Below, piece by piece: positions 33,803-42,106 of a DNA stretch of 64,000 bases. This DNA is from Metabacillus mangrovi (lineage in GTDB: Bacteria; Bacillota; Bacilli; Bacillales; Bacillaceae). The notes below the pieces were generated by a model. It was not told the origin of the DNA. It did no database searches and saw only the letters and a list, made by a program, of their open reading frames with translations. The position numbers and the translations under genes are program-made. Each line of letters starts with the position of its first letter. The stretch's first letter is position 1. The stretch spans positions 1 to 64,000 of the forward strand of contig NZ_WMIB01000010.1 in the NCBI RefSeq assembly GCF_009711125.1, written 5' to 3'.

Positions 33803-34053
33803 TCAGTCCCCTGCTGCTTTAAAGCATACGGGGACGGAGACCGGAAGCCGCAAACCCCTGGGACACAAGGGATGCGAGAGTCGGTGCCGGAGCTTTAGTT
33901 CGGTAGAGAATGTGGGGACTGGCACGGTGCCAGTCCCCAGTTGCTTTAACGTAACTGGGGACAGAGACCGGCCTCCGCAAATCCTTGTGTCGCAAGGGCT
34001 CCGAGAGTCGGTGCCGGAGCTTTAGTCCGGCAGCGAAGTGCGGGTCAGAGACC
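33799..34053 (+). repeat. REP cassette R1-f
   Basis: R1 copy with core at 33914-33938, left end GGGGTCAGTCCCC, right end GCGGGTCAGAGACC. It lies between spoIIID and the oxidoreductase gene. Confidence 0.87.
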
Positions 34054-34131
34054 GCCACTAAAAAAGGAATGCTCACTAAAGCTGGTGCTCGAGCTTTAAT
34101 CCGGCTGAAGAGTGACTGTCTAGACACCCTC

Positions 34132-34169
34132 AGCAAAAAAAGGCACCGCACTGTGCTGTGCGATGCCTT
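34132..34169 (-). terminator. Terminator of the Gfo/Idh/MocA gene
   Basis: Reading leftwards, AAGGCATCGCAC / GTGCGGTGCCT stem with one mismatch, then seven T. Confidence 0.9.
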
Positions 34170-34181
34170 AGATCCGGGCTG

Positions 34182-35174
34182 TCAGGACGTTACCTCATCC
34201 GCCGGGAAAACGAGACCGATTTGTCTGCGGGAAAGGTCCATTATTTCAAGGACGGTTAGGGAGTTTTCGAATGTGTTCACGGCTGATTCGAGCTTTCCTT
34301 CGCGGATCAGAGAGGCGAATTCGGCTGCTTCCTCGTACATGGAGTTTTCGTTTTGCTGAACGGAGATGTTTTCTGTTTCTCCGTTGCGGTAGACGATCCG
34401 GACGTTTTCCATTGTGCTGAACTTGTCGATCAGGATGCTGCCTTCTTCTCCTTGAATTTCGGAGGGAAGGTGGGAATCTGTGATTTTGGAGAACATGACG
34501 ATGGCATCGTGGTCTGGGTATTGGAACAGGATGCTGCCTTCGCCGTCTACGCCCGTGTCCAGCATGAAGGCCGTGGCCTGGATGGATTCCGGTTTTCCGA
34601 AGAGGGCAGCCATCGGAGCGATGCAGTAGATTCCTATGTCCATCATCGATCCGTTTGAGAGCTCCGGTTTGAAGGCGTTCAGGATTTTCCCTTCTTTATA
34701 GGCGTCGTAGCGTGAGGAATACTGGCAGTAGCTTGCTACGTACCGGCGGACTTTGCCGATTTTATGCAAGTTGGATTGAATGGCTTTGAAGTTCGGCAGC
34801 AGGGTTGTTTTCATGGCTTCCATGAGGAGTACGCCGTTTTCCTTGGCTGCTTCGATCATTCTTTTCATTTCCGCTCCGTTGGAGGCAATTGGTTTTTCGC
34901 ACAGTACGTGCTTGCCATTGTTCATGCAGAGAATGGACTGGTCTGCATGGAAGGCATTGGGACTGGCGATGTATACTGCTTCGAACTCTCCGCTCGCTGC
35001 AAATTCTTCTAAATCCGTATATGTATGGCCGGCTCCGTGCTTTTCAGCAAATTCCGCGGCGCGGTCTGCTGTCCGTGAATAAACGGCAGTCAGCTTTAAT
35101 TCTCCTGTCTGCTCTGCAGCGTCCAGAAATTTTTCGGTAATCCAGTTCGTTCCGATTACTCCAAAGCGGATCAT
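34182..35174 (-). CDS. Gfo/Idh/MocA family NAD(P)-dependent oxidoreductase
   Basis: 330 aa. An N-terminal Rossmann fold MIRFGVIGTNWITEKFLDA, then AVYIASPNAFHADQS and the family hallmark CEKPIASNGAEMK with the catalytic Lys of the EKP motif. The C-terminal alpha/beta domain begins near residue 120 and includes LSNGSMMDIGIYCIA. Members oxidise or reduce sugars, inositols and related polyols; the substrate is not evident, and no sugar operon is near. AAAGGAG is before the ATG. It is a single gene between two REP islands, so it may be an insertion into the spoIIQ-spoIIID interval. Confidence 0.9.
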   Translation of the reverse strand: MIRFGVIGTNWITEKFLDAAEQTGELKLTAVYSRTADRAAEFAEKHGAGHTYTDLEEFAASGEFEAVYIASPNAFHADQSILCMNNGKHVLCEKPIASNGAEMKRMIEAAKENGVLLMEAMKTTLLPNFKAIQSNLHKIGKVRRYVASYCQYSSRYDAYKEGKILNAFKPELSNGSMMDIGIYCIAPMAALFGKPESIQATAFMLDTGVDGEGSILFQYPDHDAIVMFSKITDSHLPSEIQGEEGSILIDKFSTMENVRIVYRNGETENISVQQNENSMYEEAAEFASLIREGKLESAVNTFENSLTVLEIMDLSRRQIGLVFPADEVTS

Positions 35175-35242
35175 ATGATCTCTCCTTTATGGTTCGTTTT
35201 TCTATGATATTTTATCATATGTTGGGGGGAAACGCTTTCCCT

Positions 35243-35412
35243 TGCTCTGACCCCTGTTGCTTTAACGCGTCAGGGGTCAGAGTAATGCACTGACCCCACT
35301 TGCTTTAAAGCGGCGGGGGACCAGGGTCCTTCTCTTGGAACCCTTGTCACGGCTGCATTTTTCGAGATGGGGGACGGAGCCTTAGTGCTTTAGCAGAAGA
35401 GGGGTCAGAGCA
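35243..35412 (+). repeat. REP cassette R2-c
   Basis: GCTCTGACCCC at the left and GGGGTCAGAGC at the right, with GCTTTAACGC, CTTTAAAGCGGCGGGGGAC and GGGGGACGGAGCC inside. The following 35413-35545 holds short AGCAGT/GTTCAATAGCAG repeats and no gene. Confidence 0.8.
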
Positions 35413-35548
35413 GAATTTTAGCAGCAGTGTAGTAGAAGTGCAGTAAAAAGTGCCGTAGGCAGTTCAATAGTAGTTCAATAGCAGTTCAGCATCTGTGCAG
35501 CGGCAGTTTAATAGCTGTGACTAACAGCAGTCCAACACCAAACCCCAT

Positions 35549-35582
35549 CAAAAAACCCGCCAGCGGCTTGCGCCGGGCGGGC
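35549..35582 (-). terminator. Terminator of spoIIQ
   Basis: Reading leftwards, GAGCCCGCC / GGCGGGTT stem with inner CGGCG pairing, followed by TTTTTT. Confidence 0.88.
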
Positions 35583-35591
35583 TCACATAAA

Positions 35592-36386
35592 TTATGCGTT
35601 TTTGGAAGGAACAGCAGCTTCGGAGTCTTTTTTGTCCTCTTGCTTCTCTTCTTTCATTTCTTCCTGAGGCTTGGCTTCTGTTTCTTTGCTTGCTGCCGCT
35701 TCATCTTCGATGGCAGTGGCAGGTTTGTCCAGAAGGCTTGCAGGGTTTAATGCTTTTCCGTCTTTACGGATTTCGAAATGGACGTGTACGCCGTTCTTTT
35801 CGTTTAATAGATTTTTCCCGGCCTTGCCGATTACTGCATTTTGTGCGACTGTTTCGCCTTCTTCTACTGCAACAGATGCTAGAGATTGGTAGATGGTTGT
35901 TACGTTGTCTTCGTGCTGGATCTCTACTACATAGCCAAGGATTGAGTCTTTTTCTGCCCGGAGAACGGTTCCGCTGAGGGAAGCTGCCACGTCGAATTCC
36001 TTACCGTCTTTTTGTGCAAGGTCGATTCCTTGGTTCGGACGGTACGTGTTATTATAGGATACGAGTGCCGCTTCTTGTTCTTCTTTGGAAGCTTTCGCGT
36101 CATAGAAGTTTTTGATGACTTGAATGTTCTCTTTTTCCAGGGCTGGTGCTGTGACTGTTTCGACTTGCTTCGCTACTTCTTCTGCATCCTGGCCTTTTTC
36201 GGTTTGCGGCTTGCCTGGCTGTTCGGCTATTGGGTTCAGATCATTTCGTGAAGCCTGATACATAAGCACACTTGTTAGAATCAATGCTGCGCTGACTAGA
36301 TAGATGGCTGGAAATACCCAGCGTTTTCTAAAGAACTGCTGAATCTTTGAATTTTGAGAAGTACGATTTTTTTCTTCCTCTCTCAT
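35592..36386 (-). CDS. spoIIQ: Forespore engulfment and channel protein SpoIIQ (degenerate LytM/M23)
   Basis: 264 aa with one membrane helix at about residues 23-44 (RWVFPAIYLVSAALILTSVLMY) and a LytM/M23 domain at about 100-210. The catalytic HxGxD motif is replaced (RPNQGIDLA, with Asn at the first zinc-ligand position), while HVHFE is kept, so the peptidase should be inactive, as in B. subtilis SpoIIQ. It binds SpoIIIAH across the septum. The C-terminus after residue 215 is an Ala/Glu/Lys tail. The ATG at 36386 (MREEEKNRTSQ) is preferred over the upstream GTG since GAGGTG is six bases before it. Confidence 0.95.
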   Translation of the reverse strand: MREEEKNRTSQNSKIQQFFRKRWVFPAIYLVSAALILTSVLMYQASRNDLNPIAEQPGKPQTEKGQDAEEVAKQVETVTAPALEKENIQVIKNFYDAKASKEEQEAALVSYNNTYRPNQGIDLAQKDGKEFDVAASLSGTVLRAEKDSILGYVVEIQHEDNVTTIYQSLASVAVEEGETVAQNAVIGKAGKNLLNEKNGVHVHFEIRKDGKALNPASLLDKPATAIEDEAAASKETEAKPQEEMKEEKQEDKKDSEAAVPSKNA

Positions 36387-36512
36387 CTTCATCACCTCAG
36401 CAACATTTTGAACACAATTCTGATAATATATACACCGGTTGAAAAAAATTTTAAAAATGCTTAGTATGTGCTTGTGAATTTAGCATTATGCAGCTGAAGA
36501 GGATGTTGTTTT

Positions 36513-36935
36513 ATGAAAAAAGCCTGGTACTGGGTGCTGACGATTGCCCCGATTGCGTACATGTGGCTGATCTGGATGCTTTCCAGTGTTCCCGGGGATC
36601 CGGATGCCGCGGATACATGGGAGGCTGCTGTAAAGGATTCGCTTCATTTTATTGAGTTCGGCATTCTTTACTGGCTGTTTGCGTTTGCGCTCATTGTTCA
36701 CGGCAAATGGTCGAAGCAGACGAGTCTATTGATTGTGCTGGTCTGCATTGGATACGGCGCCATCGATGAAATTCATCAGATGTATACGCCGTTCAGGACC
36801 GCTACATGGTTTGATTTATTTAAAGATGCAGTGGGAGTGACGGTTTCCTATCTGATTATGAGGTGGACGTATTTTAAGAGGGCGGACCACTTTTTGCATA
36901 AGCTTGAGTTATTGAACAGGAGGAACGGAGAATGA
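36513..36935 (+). CDS. VanZ family membrane protein
   Basis: 140 aa with four helices and the VanZ pattern: WYWVLTIAPIAYMWLIWMLSS, then DSLHFIEFGILYWLFA (the conserved His) and GYGAIDEIHQMYTPFRTATWFDLFKDAVG with the DE...Q...R...D signature. Function is unknown beyond a link with glycopeptide (teicoplanin) tolerance for VanZ itself. The stop overlaps the start of the GNAT gene (ATGA), so the two are translationally coupled. The ribosome binding site (GAAGAGGATG) is weak. Confidence 0.85.
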   Translation: MKKAWYWVLTIAPIAYMWLIWMLSSVPGDPDAADTWEAAVKDSLHFIEFGILYWLFAFALIVHGKWSKQTSLLIVLVCIGYGAIDEIHQMYTPFRTATWFDLFKDAVGVTVSYLIMRWTYFKRADHFLHKLELLNRRNGE

Positions 36936-37420
36936 AGCTGCGGTTAGCCAATAGAGAAGATTTGCCGAGAATTGTGGATATCTACAACACGACGATTGCA
37001 TCGAGAATGGTCACGGCCGATCTGGAGCCGGTCAGCTATGAGAGCCGGGAAAAGTGGTTTGATGACCATACGGACCGCTATCCGCTCTGGGTGGCTGAGG
37101 AGAACGGGGCTATCACCAGCTGGGTCAGCCTTCAGCCTTTTTACGGCAGGGAAGCGTATAAGCATACAGCAGAGGTGAGCATCTATATCGACCCTGCCTT
37201 CAGGGGAGCGGGTCTCGGGAAAAAATTGCTGCAGGCCGCCATTGATGAATGTGCGGGTCTGGATATCTACACCCTTCTTGGCTTTGTGTTCGGCCATAAT
37301 GAACCAAGTATCCGGCTGTTTGAACGGTTTGGTTTTAGTCGATGGGGGACGTTCCCGGGAATTGCAGAGCTTGAGGGTGTGGAGCGGGACTTGGTGATTC
37401 TGGGGAAGCGGGTAAAGTAA
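36932..37420 (+). CDS. GNAT family N-acetyltransferase (phosphinothricin acetyltransferase-like)
   Basis: 162 aa single GNAT domain: KLRLANREDLPRIVDIYNTTI, AEVSIYIDPAFRGAGLGKKLLQAAID with the acetyl-CoA loop RGAGLGKK, and NEPSIRLFERFGFSRWGTFPGIAELEG. The overall order is that of the Pat/MddA group, which acetylates small amines such as phosphinothricin or methionine derivatives. The substrate is not certain. It overlaps vanZ by four bases. Confidence 0.87.
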   Translation: MKLRLANREDLPRIVDIYNTTIASRMVTADLEPVSYESREKWFDDHTDRYPLWVAEENGAITSWVSLQPFYGREAYKHTAEVSIYIDPAFRGAGLGKKLLQAAIDECAGLDIYTLLGFVFGHNEPSIRLFERFGFSRWGTFPGIAELEGVERDLVILGKRVK

Positions 37421-37452
37421 ACAGACCGGCAATGGTGCCGGTCTGTTTTTTA
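37418..37452. terminator. Bidirectional terminator between the GNAT gene and spoIID
   Basis: ACAGACCGGCA / TGCCGGTCTGT with a 4-nt loop and T/A runs; serves two convergent genes. Confidence 0.93.
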
Positions 37453-38478
37453 CTGCTGGGCCGTAAGCTTTGTCAAAAATGGGTCGGCTGCTGCCAGGGT
37501 GGTGCCGTTGTAGTAGTGTCCGACGATTTCCTTGTAGGTTTTTCCGTCCTTGGCCATAAAGTTGGCTCCGTATTGGCTCATCCCGACCCCGTGGCCGTAG
37601 CCTTTCGTCTGAATGACGATGTTGCCGTCTTTGCGGGTCCAGGCAAAGTCTGTGGATCTGAGCTGCAGTTTATCGCGGACATCGCGTCCGGTGAGGGTCT
37701 TGCCGCCAATATCTACACTGGCCACGCGATTGCTCGATGTCCGTTTCGTCACGGTTCCGATTGTTTCTGCGCTTGAGAGCTTCACGCCGAGCTTCCGTTC
37801 AAAATCCGCGACCGTGAAAATCTGCTGGTTGTAAAATTTCGGGGATTCTTTGTCCCATGCACTTTCGACACTTCTTAAGTAAGGAATGGCGTTCGGCCAA
37901 TAATCTTCAGAGTTCTCCGTGTAGCCGTTGCTCGTTGAAAAAAAAGAGGCGGTGATGGGCTGGTTCTTATAGGTGAGGATCTGGCCGGTTGTCTCGGCTA
38001 CTGCTGTCAGCACCTTTTGCGCCCGCCAGTCGTAGTCACTCCCCCAGATTTTCTTCCATTCCCCTTTGTTTTTGTATACCTGGTGCACGACAGTATCGGT
38101 TACATCTGCTTTTGATCCGGCTGGAGTCGCCATCCTGCTCTCCCCGGACAGTTTTTTTACAATAAAGGTCCTTGCTGCAAGAGCCTGGGCTTTCAGGGCT
38201 TCTTCTTCAAAATCTGCCGGCATTTCTGCGGCCACCACTCCGAACACATAATCCTCCAGAGGCACGTTCTCAACTTTTCCCTGAGCTGTGCGGTAAACCG
38301 ATACGGTCACACCCGATTTCGTCTCCAGCGGTTTCTCCTGCTTTTCCTTCTGCTTCAAATCCTCTTCCAGCCTGCCGTTTGACTGGCTGATGAAGGGTGA
38401 GACGAGCAGTGCCGGTATGATGAGAATCAAAACAAAAAGTCCGGCTAGTACGACCAATAGCGGTTTCATAGATTTCAT
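37450..38478 (-). CDS. spoIID: Stage II sporulation protein D (lytic transglycosylase)
   Basis: 342 aa. N-terminal membrane anchor (about residues 5-27), then the SpoIID/LytB domain: [36 protein letters not shown] with the catalytic Glu in AAEMP, and [31 protein letters not shown]. The length equals that of the B. subtilis protein. It cuts denuded glycan strands in engulfment, acting with SpoIIP and SpoIIM in the mother cell. AGGAGG is eight bases before the ATG. A sigmaE-like promoter is upstream. Confidence 0.97.
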   Translation of the reverse strand: MKSMKPLLVVLAGLFVLILIIPALLVSPFISQSNGRLEEDLKQKEKQEKPLETKSGVTVSVYRTAQGKVENVPLEDYVFGVVAAEMPADFEEEALKAQALAARTFIVKKLSGESRMATPAGSKADVTDTVVHQVYKNKGEWKKIWGSDYDWRAQKVLTAVAETTGQILTYKNQPITASFFSTSNGYTENSEDYWPNAIPYLRSVESAWDKESPKFYNQQIFTVADFERKLGVKLSSAETIGTVTKRTSSNRVASVDIGGKTLTGRDVRDKLQLRSTDFAWTRKDGNIVIQTKGYGHGVGMSQYGANFMAKDGKTYKEIVGHYYNGTTLAAADPFLTKLTAQQ

Positions 38479-38514
38479 TCATTGAGCCTCCTGGTTAGAG
38501 TTTGCTTATACTCC

Positions 38515-38544
38515 ATCCTATGGGCTTGGACAACCTTTTATGCC
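38515..38544 (-). promoter_or_regulatory. Candidate sigmaE promoter of spoIID
   Basis: Minus strand GGCATAAA (38537-38544), 14-bp spacer, CATAGGAT (38515-38522), close to the sigmaE pattern and about 37 bases before the start codon. Confidence 0.6.
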
Positions 38545-38546
38545 TT

Positions 38547-39815
38547 TTAGAGAAGGTCGTTTTCGCTTATGATCTCACCTGACGCCGCCAGAACGAGGTG
38601 TTTTGAATCGAGCATCCAAAGCTTTTGATAGAGGCCCGTTTTACTGTCCCATACCCAGTAAGGCTTGGTGAGAACGTGAGGCCGCAAGTTTTCAGCCGCT
38701 TCCTTTTTTGAAACGGCCACCGGAGCCGGAGAGGCGAATTCTTTCAGTGCCTCATTCATCATAGACGTGTCTATTTCATGTACAATCTCCGTTCCTTCCA
38801 AAAGATAGACCAGCTTCTCGAATAGAGCGGACGGATTAACAGGATACAGGTGGGCCGTCAGCCGGCTGTGGTCTCTGCAAATGTTCCGCAGGATCCACTT
38901 GCCGGACTCGTCCGGCCGGTATTTTTGCAAATGGCCGGCTGCCGCCTGTATAACCGATTCCTCCTCCCCATCCGTGATGGGCGCGGCATCTGGATGCGGC
39001 TTGTTTCGGAGGGCATCCTCCCATTCAGGCAGATCCCTTTCGATGAGAGCACGTTTATTTACAAATGGCGTGATGGCACTTTCTGTTTTGTTCCAGGTTA
39101 GAATTTTTTCAGGATACACCCCAAGCATGCGGCTTTCACTGAATTCAAACGGCAGTACAGCGGTCCCGTTTTCATTTAAGAAAACCTCTTCCACCGCATA
39201 AACTTGTACATATGCCTTTTGCTTTGCATCCGGATAAGGCAGAAGCACGAGCTGATTCAGAAGGGTATTTTCGTACCACTGCAAGTCTTTGGCTGCTTTG
39301 GAAAACAACGTTTTGTCCGGATAGCCTGGTTCGAGTTGGAAGCCGATAATGGTCCCATCTTTTTTCAGAGTGAGGGAAAACAGACCTTGCATGAAAATAG
39401 GCGTACCATCATACGTTTTTGTAAACTTGTACTCGATCTCTTCGCCGTCTGCTGCTTCCTTGCTGAGGATGAAATGTTCCTTATATGTAAGACCGGTTTT
39501 CCGTTCTGCCCACCGGATCGCTTCCTCCTTGCCAGCTGCCTGCAACGCCGCCGGGTTATTCCGAAGATCACAGCCGCCGACGATTAGAAATGATGTGTAC
39601 TTCCCGCTGTTCAGGTGGTATTCGATAAATATCGTCCCATCCGGATTCAACTCCTCTTCGTCTGGCGCGGTGCCCTCCGGATACCATCCAACAGAAAGAA
39701 AGTAATGCGTCTCCCTGTTCACTTTCAGCTCTCTTCTGACGGTTGCTTCTCCCGGCGTAAAGCCCCGGAGCCGGAATTCCTCTATCATTTGATCGAGTAT
39801 CTCATTCTGCTTCAT
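38547..39815 (-). CDS. Hypothetical protein, possibly YcdB/YcdC-like
   Basis: 422 aa, soluble by composition, no signal peptide or membrane helix. The N-terminal half has repeated strand-helix units (ETHYFLSVGWYPEG, GTIFIEYHLNSGKYTSFLI, IEYKFTKTYDGTPIFMQGLFSLTLKKDGTI). The C-terminal part has the PYWVWDSKTGLYQKLWMLDSKHLVLAASGE motif, with the look of a PepSY or YcdB/YcdC repeat domain, but the match is from memory and weak. It lies between spoIID and the long 21-bp repeat array, in the same direction as spoIID and ending 69 bases before it. A link with sporulation is possible but unproven. Confidence 0.65.
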   Translation of the reverse strand: MKQNEILDQMIEEFRLRGFTPGEATVRRELKVNRETHYFLSVGWYPEGTAPDEEELNPDGTIFIEYHLNSGKYTSFLIVGGCDLRNNPAALQAAGKEEAIRWAERKTGLTYKEHFILSKEAADGEEIEYKFTKTYDGTPIFMQGLFSLTLKKDGTIIGFQLEPGYPDKTLFSKAAKDLQWYENTLLNQLVLLPYPDAKQKAYVQVYAVEEVFLNENGTAVLPFEFSESRMLGVYPEKILTWNKTESAITPFVNKRALIERDLPEWEDALRNKPHPDAAPITDGEEESVIQAAAGHLQKYRPDESGKWILRNICRDHSRLTAHLYPVNPSALFEKLVYLLEGTEIVHEIDTSMMNEALKEFASPAPVAVSKKEAAENLRPHVLTKPYWVWDSKTGLYQKLWMLDSKHLVLAASGEIISENDLL

Positions 39816-40009
39816 CCCGTGATCCCCCTTTTACCTGTAATACGAAATCCGTCGGAAAATGTTTCATCTTCAGCAGGAATGAATTTCCTTATAGGAAGGT
39901 ATACTGGAAGTGATACCTGAAGAGGGCCCATTTTCATGTAACTTTGGGTCACACCATGACGTTTGACTGCCCGTTTCGGAGGAATTGATGACCGGTCTGG
40001 GCTGATCAC

Positions 40010-40480
40010 GGTTTTTCTTCTAGGAATTACGGACTTCCGGCGAGTAATTGCGGACTTTCTTCTGTTGATTGCTGACTTTCTTCTAATAATTGCTGACTTC
40101 CGGGCATTAATTGCTGACTTTCGGACATTAATTGCGGACTTTCTTCTGTTAATTGCTGACTTGCAGGCATTAATTGCGGACTTCCTTCCAGAATTACTGC
40201 TGGCCGGGTATAATTGCTGACTTCCTGATGTTAATTGCTGTCTTTCTTCGAATATTTGCTGACTTCCGGGCATTGATTGCTGACTTGCAGGCATTAATTG
40301 CGGACTTCCTTCCAGAATTACTGCTGGCCGGGTATAATTGCTGACTTCCTGATGTTAATTGCTGACTTTCTTCTAATAATTGCTGACTTTCGGGCATTAA
40401 TTGCTGACTTTCTTCGAATATTTGCTGACTTCCGGGCATTAATTGCTGACTTCCTCCAGATCGCCGCTGACTGCCTGCCA
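40010..40480. repeat. 21-bp tandem repeat array, about 22 units
   Basis: Degenerate units of about 21 bp with constant part AATTGCTGACTT and a variable second half. Part of the array (about 79 bp) is repeated identically at 40161 and 40285, so blocks of units were duplicated. Because 21 is a multiple of three, several frames stay open and give heptapeptide repeats (RKSAINx; LIADFxx), but no ribosome binding site or family supports translation. With the 20-bp array it fills the gap between murAA and the 422-aa gene. Confidence 0.88.
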
Positions 40481-40500
40481 ACTGGATGCACGCTATGCAA

Positions 40501-40680
40501 TTAATGATGAATCTCCAGGAGTTATGCTGATGATTCCTGAGTTTATGATGACATTTTGGGATATATGCTGAAAATATGAATTTTATGCTGAAAATATGGC
40601 ACTTATGCTGAAAATACGAATTTTATGCTGAAACTTTGGCATTTATGCTGAAAATACACTATTTATGCTGAAAACACGAC
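40501..40680. repeat. 20-bp tandem repeat array, nine units
   Basis: Exactly 20-bp periodicity from 40501 to 40680. The last six units contain TTATGCTGAAAATA or close variants, the first three are more degenerate. It borders the murAA terminator. Confidence 0.9.
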
Positions 40681-40715
40681 CTGCTTGGCAAAAGTTCTGC
40701 CGGCACGAGCCCGCA

Positions 40716-40752
40716 AAAAAAGAACCCGCCCAGATGGCGAGTCCTTTTTAAG
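40716..40752 (-). terminator. Terminator of murAA
   Basis: Reading leftwards, GGACTCGCC / GGGCGGGTTC stem (one mismatch), loop ATCT, then seven T. Confidence 0.85.
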
Positions 40753-40766
40753 CGTATAGGTAAAAA

Positions 40767-42074
40767 TTAGGCATTCAAGTCCGATACTGCTTTGGCAGCA
40801 GGGATGGTTTGGTCGTTTTCTGTGATGCGTTCGATGCTGGCACCGATTCCTGCTAGCTTGCCGTGGAAGTTGACGTAGCCGCGGTCGATGTGCTTGAGCT
40901 CGGTTACGCGAGTGTAGCCGTCTGATACAAGTCCTGCGAGCACGAGTGCTGCACCGGCACGAAGGTCGGTTGCTGCGACTTCTGCACCTTGCAGTTCGCC
41001 TGGTCCGTTAATGATCACGGAGCGGCCTTCGATTTTGATTTCTCCGTTCATGCGGCGGAATTCTTCCACGTGCATGAATCGGTTTTCAAATACGGTTTCT
41101 GTAATCATGCTTGTTCCCTTTGCCTGAAGCAGCAATGCCATCATCTGTGATTGCATGTCTGTCGGGAAGCCGGGGTGCGGCATGGTTTTGATGTCTACTG
41201 CTTTTAATTCCTCAGGTCCGATGACACGAAGACCTTCAGCTTCTTCGATGATTTCTACGCCCATTTCTTCCATTTTCGCAACGAGTGAGGCGAGGTGCTC
41301 AGGCACTGCGCCTTGAACGAGTACGTTTCCGCCTGTGATGGCTGCGGCTACCATAAACGTTCCTGCTTCGATCCGGTCAGGAATAATGTTGTGCTTAGCG
41401 CCTGTTAGTTCTTTTACCCCTTCAATGCGGATTGTACCGGTTCCGGCACCGCGGATTTTTCCGCCCATGGCATTGATGTAGTTGGCAAGATCTACGATTT
41501 CAGGCTCTTTTGCACAGTTTTCGAGTGTCGTTGTTCCATCTGCAAGAGCAGCGGCCATCAGGATGTTCTCTGTTGCACCTACGCTTGGGAAGTCCAGGTA
41601 GATTTTAGCTCCCTGCAGTCTGCCTTTTACTTCGGCGTCGATGAAGCCATTTCCTACTTTAATGACAGCTCCCATTGCTTCAAAGCCTTTCAGATGCTGA
41701 TCGATCGGACGTGAGCCGATTGCACAGCCGCCTGGCAGTGCTACACGTGCGCGGCCCAGTCTTGCGAGCAGCGGTCCCATGACGAGTACGGAAGCCCGCA
41801 TTTTACGGACGTATTCGAATGGTGCTTCTGTGCTAAGCTCTTTGGATGCATCTACAATTACCTGATTGTTCTCAAAATGGACATCTGCACCTAGATGGCG
41901 CAGAACCTCATTAATCGTATATACATCGGAGAGCGTAGGTACATCACAAATAATGCTCTTGTCTTCACTTGCTAATAAGGATGCAGCGATTACCGGTAAA
42001 ACGGCATTTTTGGCACCTTCTACCTTTACTGTGCCGTTTAACTTCTGACCGCCGCGGACGATGATTTTTTCCAA
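40767..42074 (-). CDS. murAA: UDP-N-acetylglucosamine 1-carboxyvinyltransferase MurAA
   Basis: 435 aa enolpyruvyl transferase, the first committed step of peptidoglycan synthesis (phosphoenolpyruvate to UDP-GlcNAc), cytosolic. The N-terminal [20 protein letters not shown] motif with the catalytic Lys/Asn is present, and the active Cys (117, target of fosfomycin) is in [12 protein letters not shown]. The gene order with ywmB and spoIID identifies the AA form. The start is a TTG at 42074 with GGAGG eight bases before it. Confidence 0.97.
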   Translation of the reverse strand: MEKIIVRGGQKLNGTVKVEGAKNAVLPVIAASLLASEDKSIICDVPTLSDVYTINEVLRHLGADVHFENNQVIVDASKELSTEAPFEYVRKMRASVLVMGPLLARLGRARVALPGGCAIGSRPIDQHLKGFEAMGAVIKVGNGFIDAEVKGRLQGAKIYLDFPSVGATENILMAAALADGTTTLENCAKEPEIVDLANYINAMGGKIRGAGTGTIRIEGVKELTGAKHNIIPDRIEAGTFMVAAAITGGNVLVQGAVPEHLASLVAKMEEMGVEIIEEAEGLRVIGPEELKAVDIKTMPHPGFPTDMQSQMMALLLQAKGTSMITETVFENRFMHVEEFRRMNGEIKIEGRSVIINGPGELQGAEVAATDLRAGAALVLAGLVSDGYTRVTELKHIDRGYVNFHGKLAGIGASIERITENDQTIPAAKAVSDLNA

Positions 42075-42106
42075 GGTATTCCCCTCCGCGTCCCAAATTC
42101 TCTATA

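Noticed and set aside
36387-36480. SigmaF promoter before spoIIQ
   Set aside because: GCAT and GG-rich parts are present in the region but no pair at the right distance was convincing.
40010-40480. The 21-bp array as a CRISPR array or as genes for heptapeptide-repeat proteins
   Set aside because: Units abut without unique spacers of 30-40 bp and no cas gene is near. Frames are open only because the period divides by three; no start signal was found.
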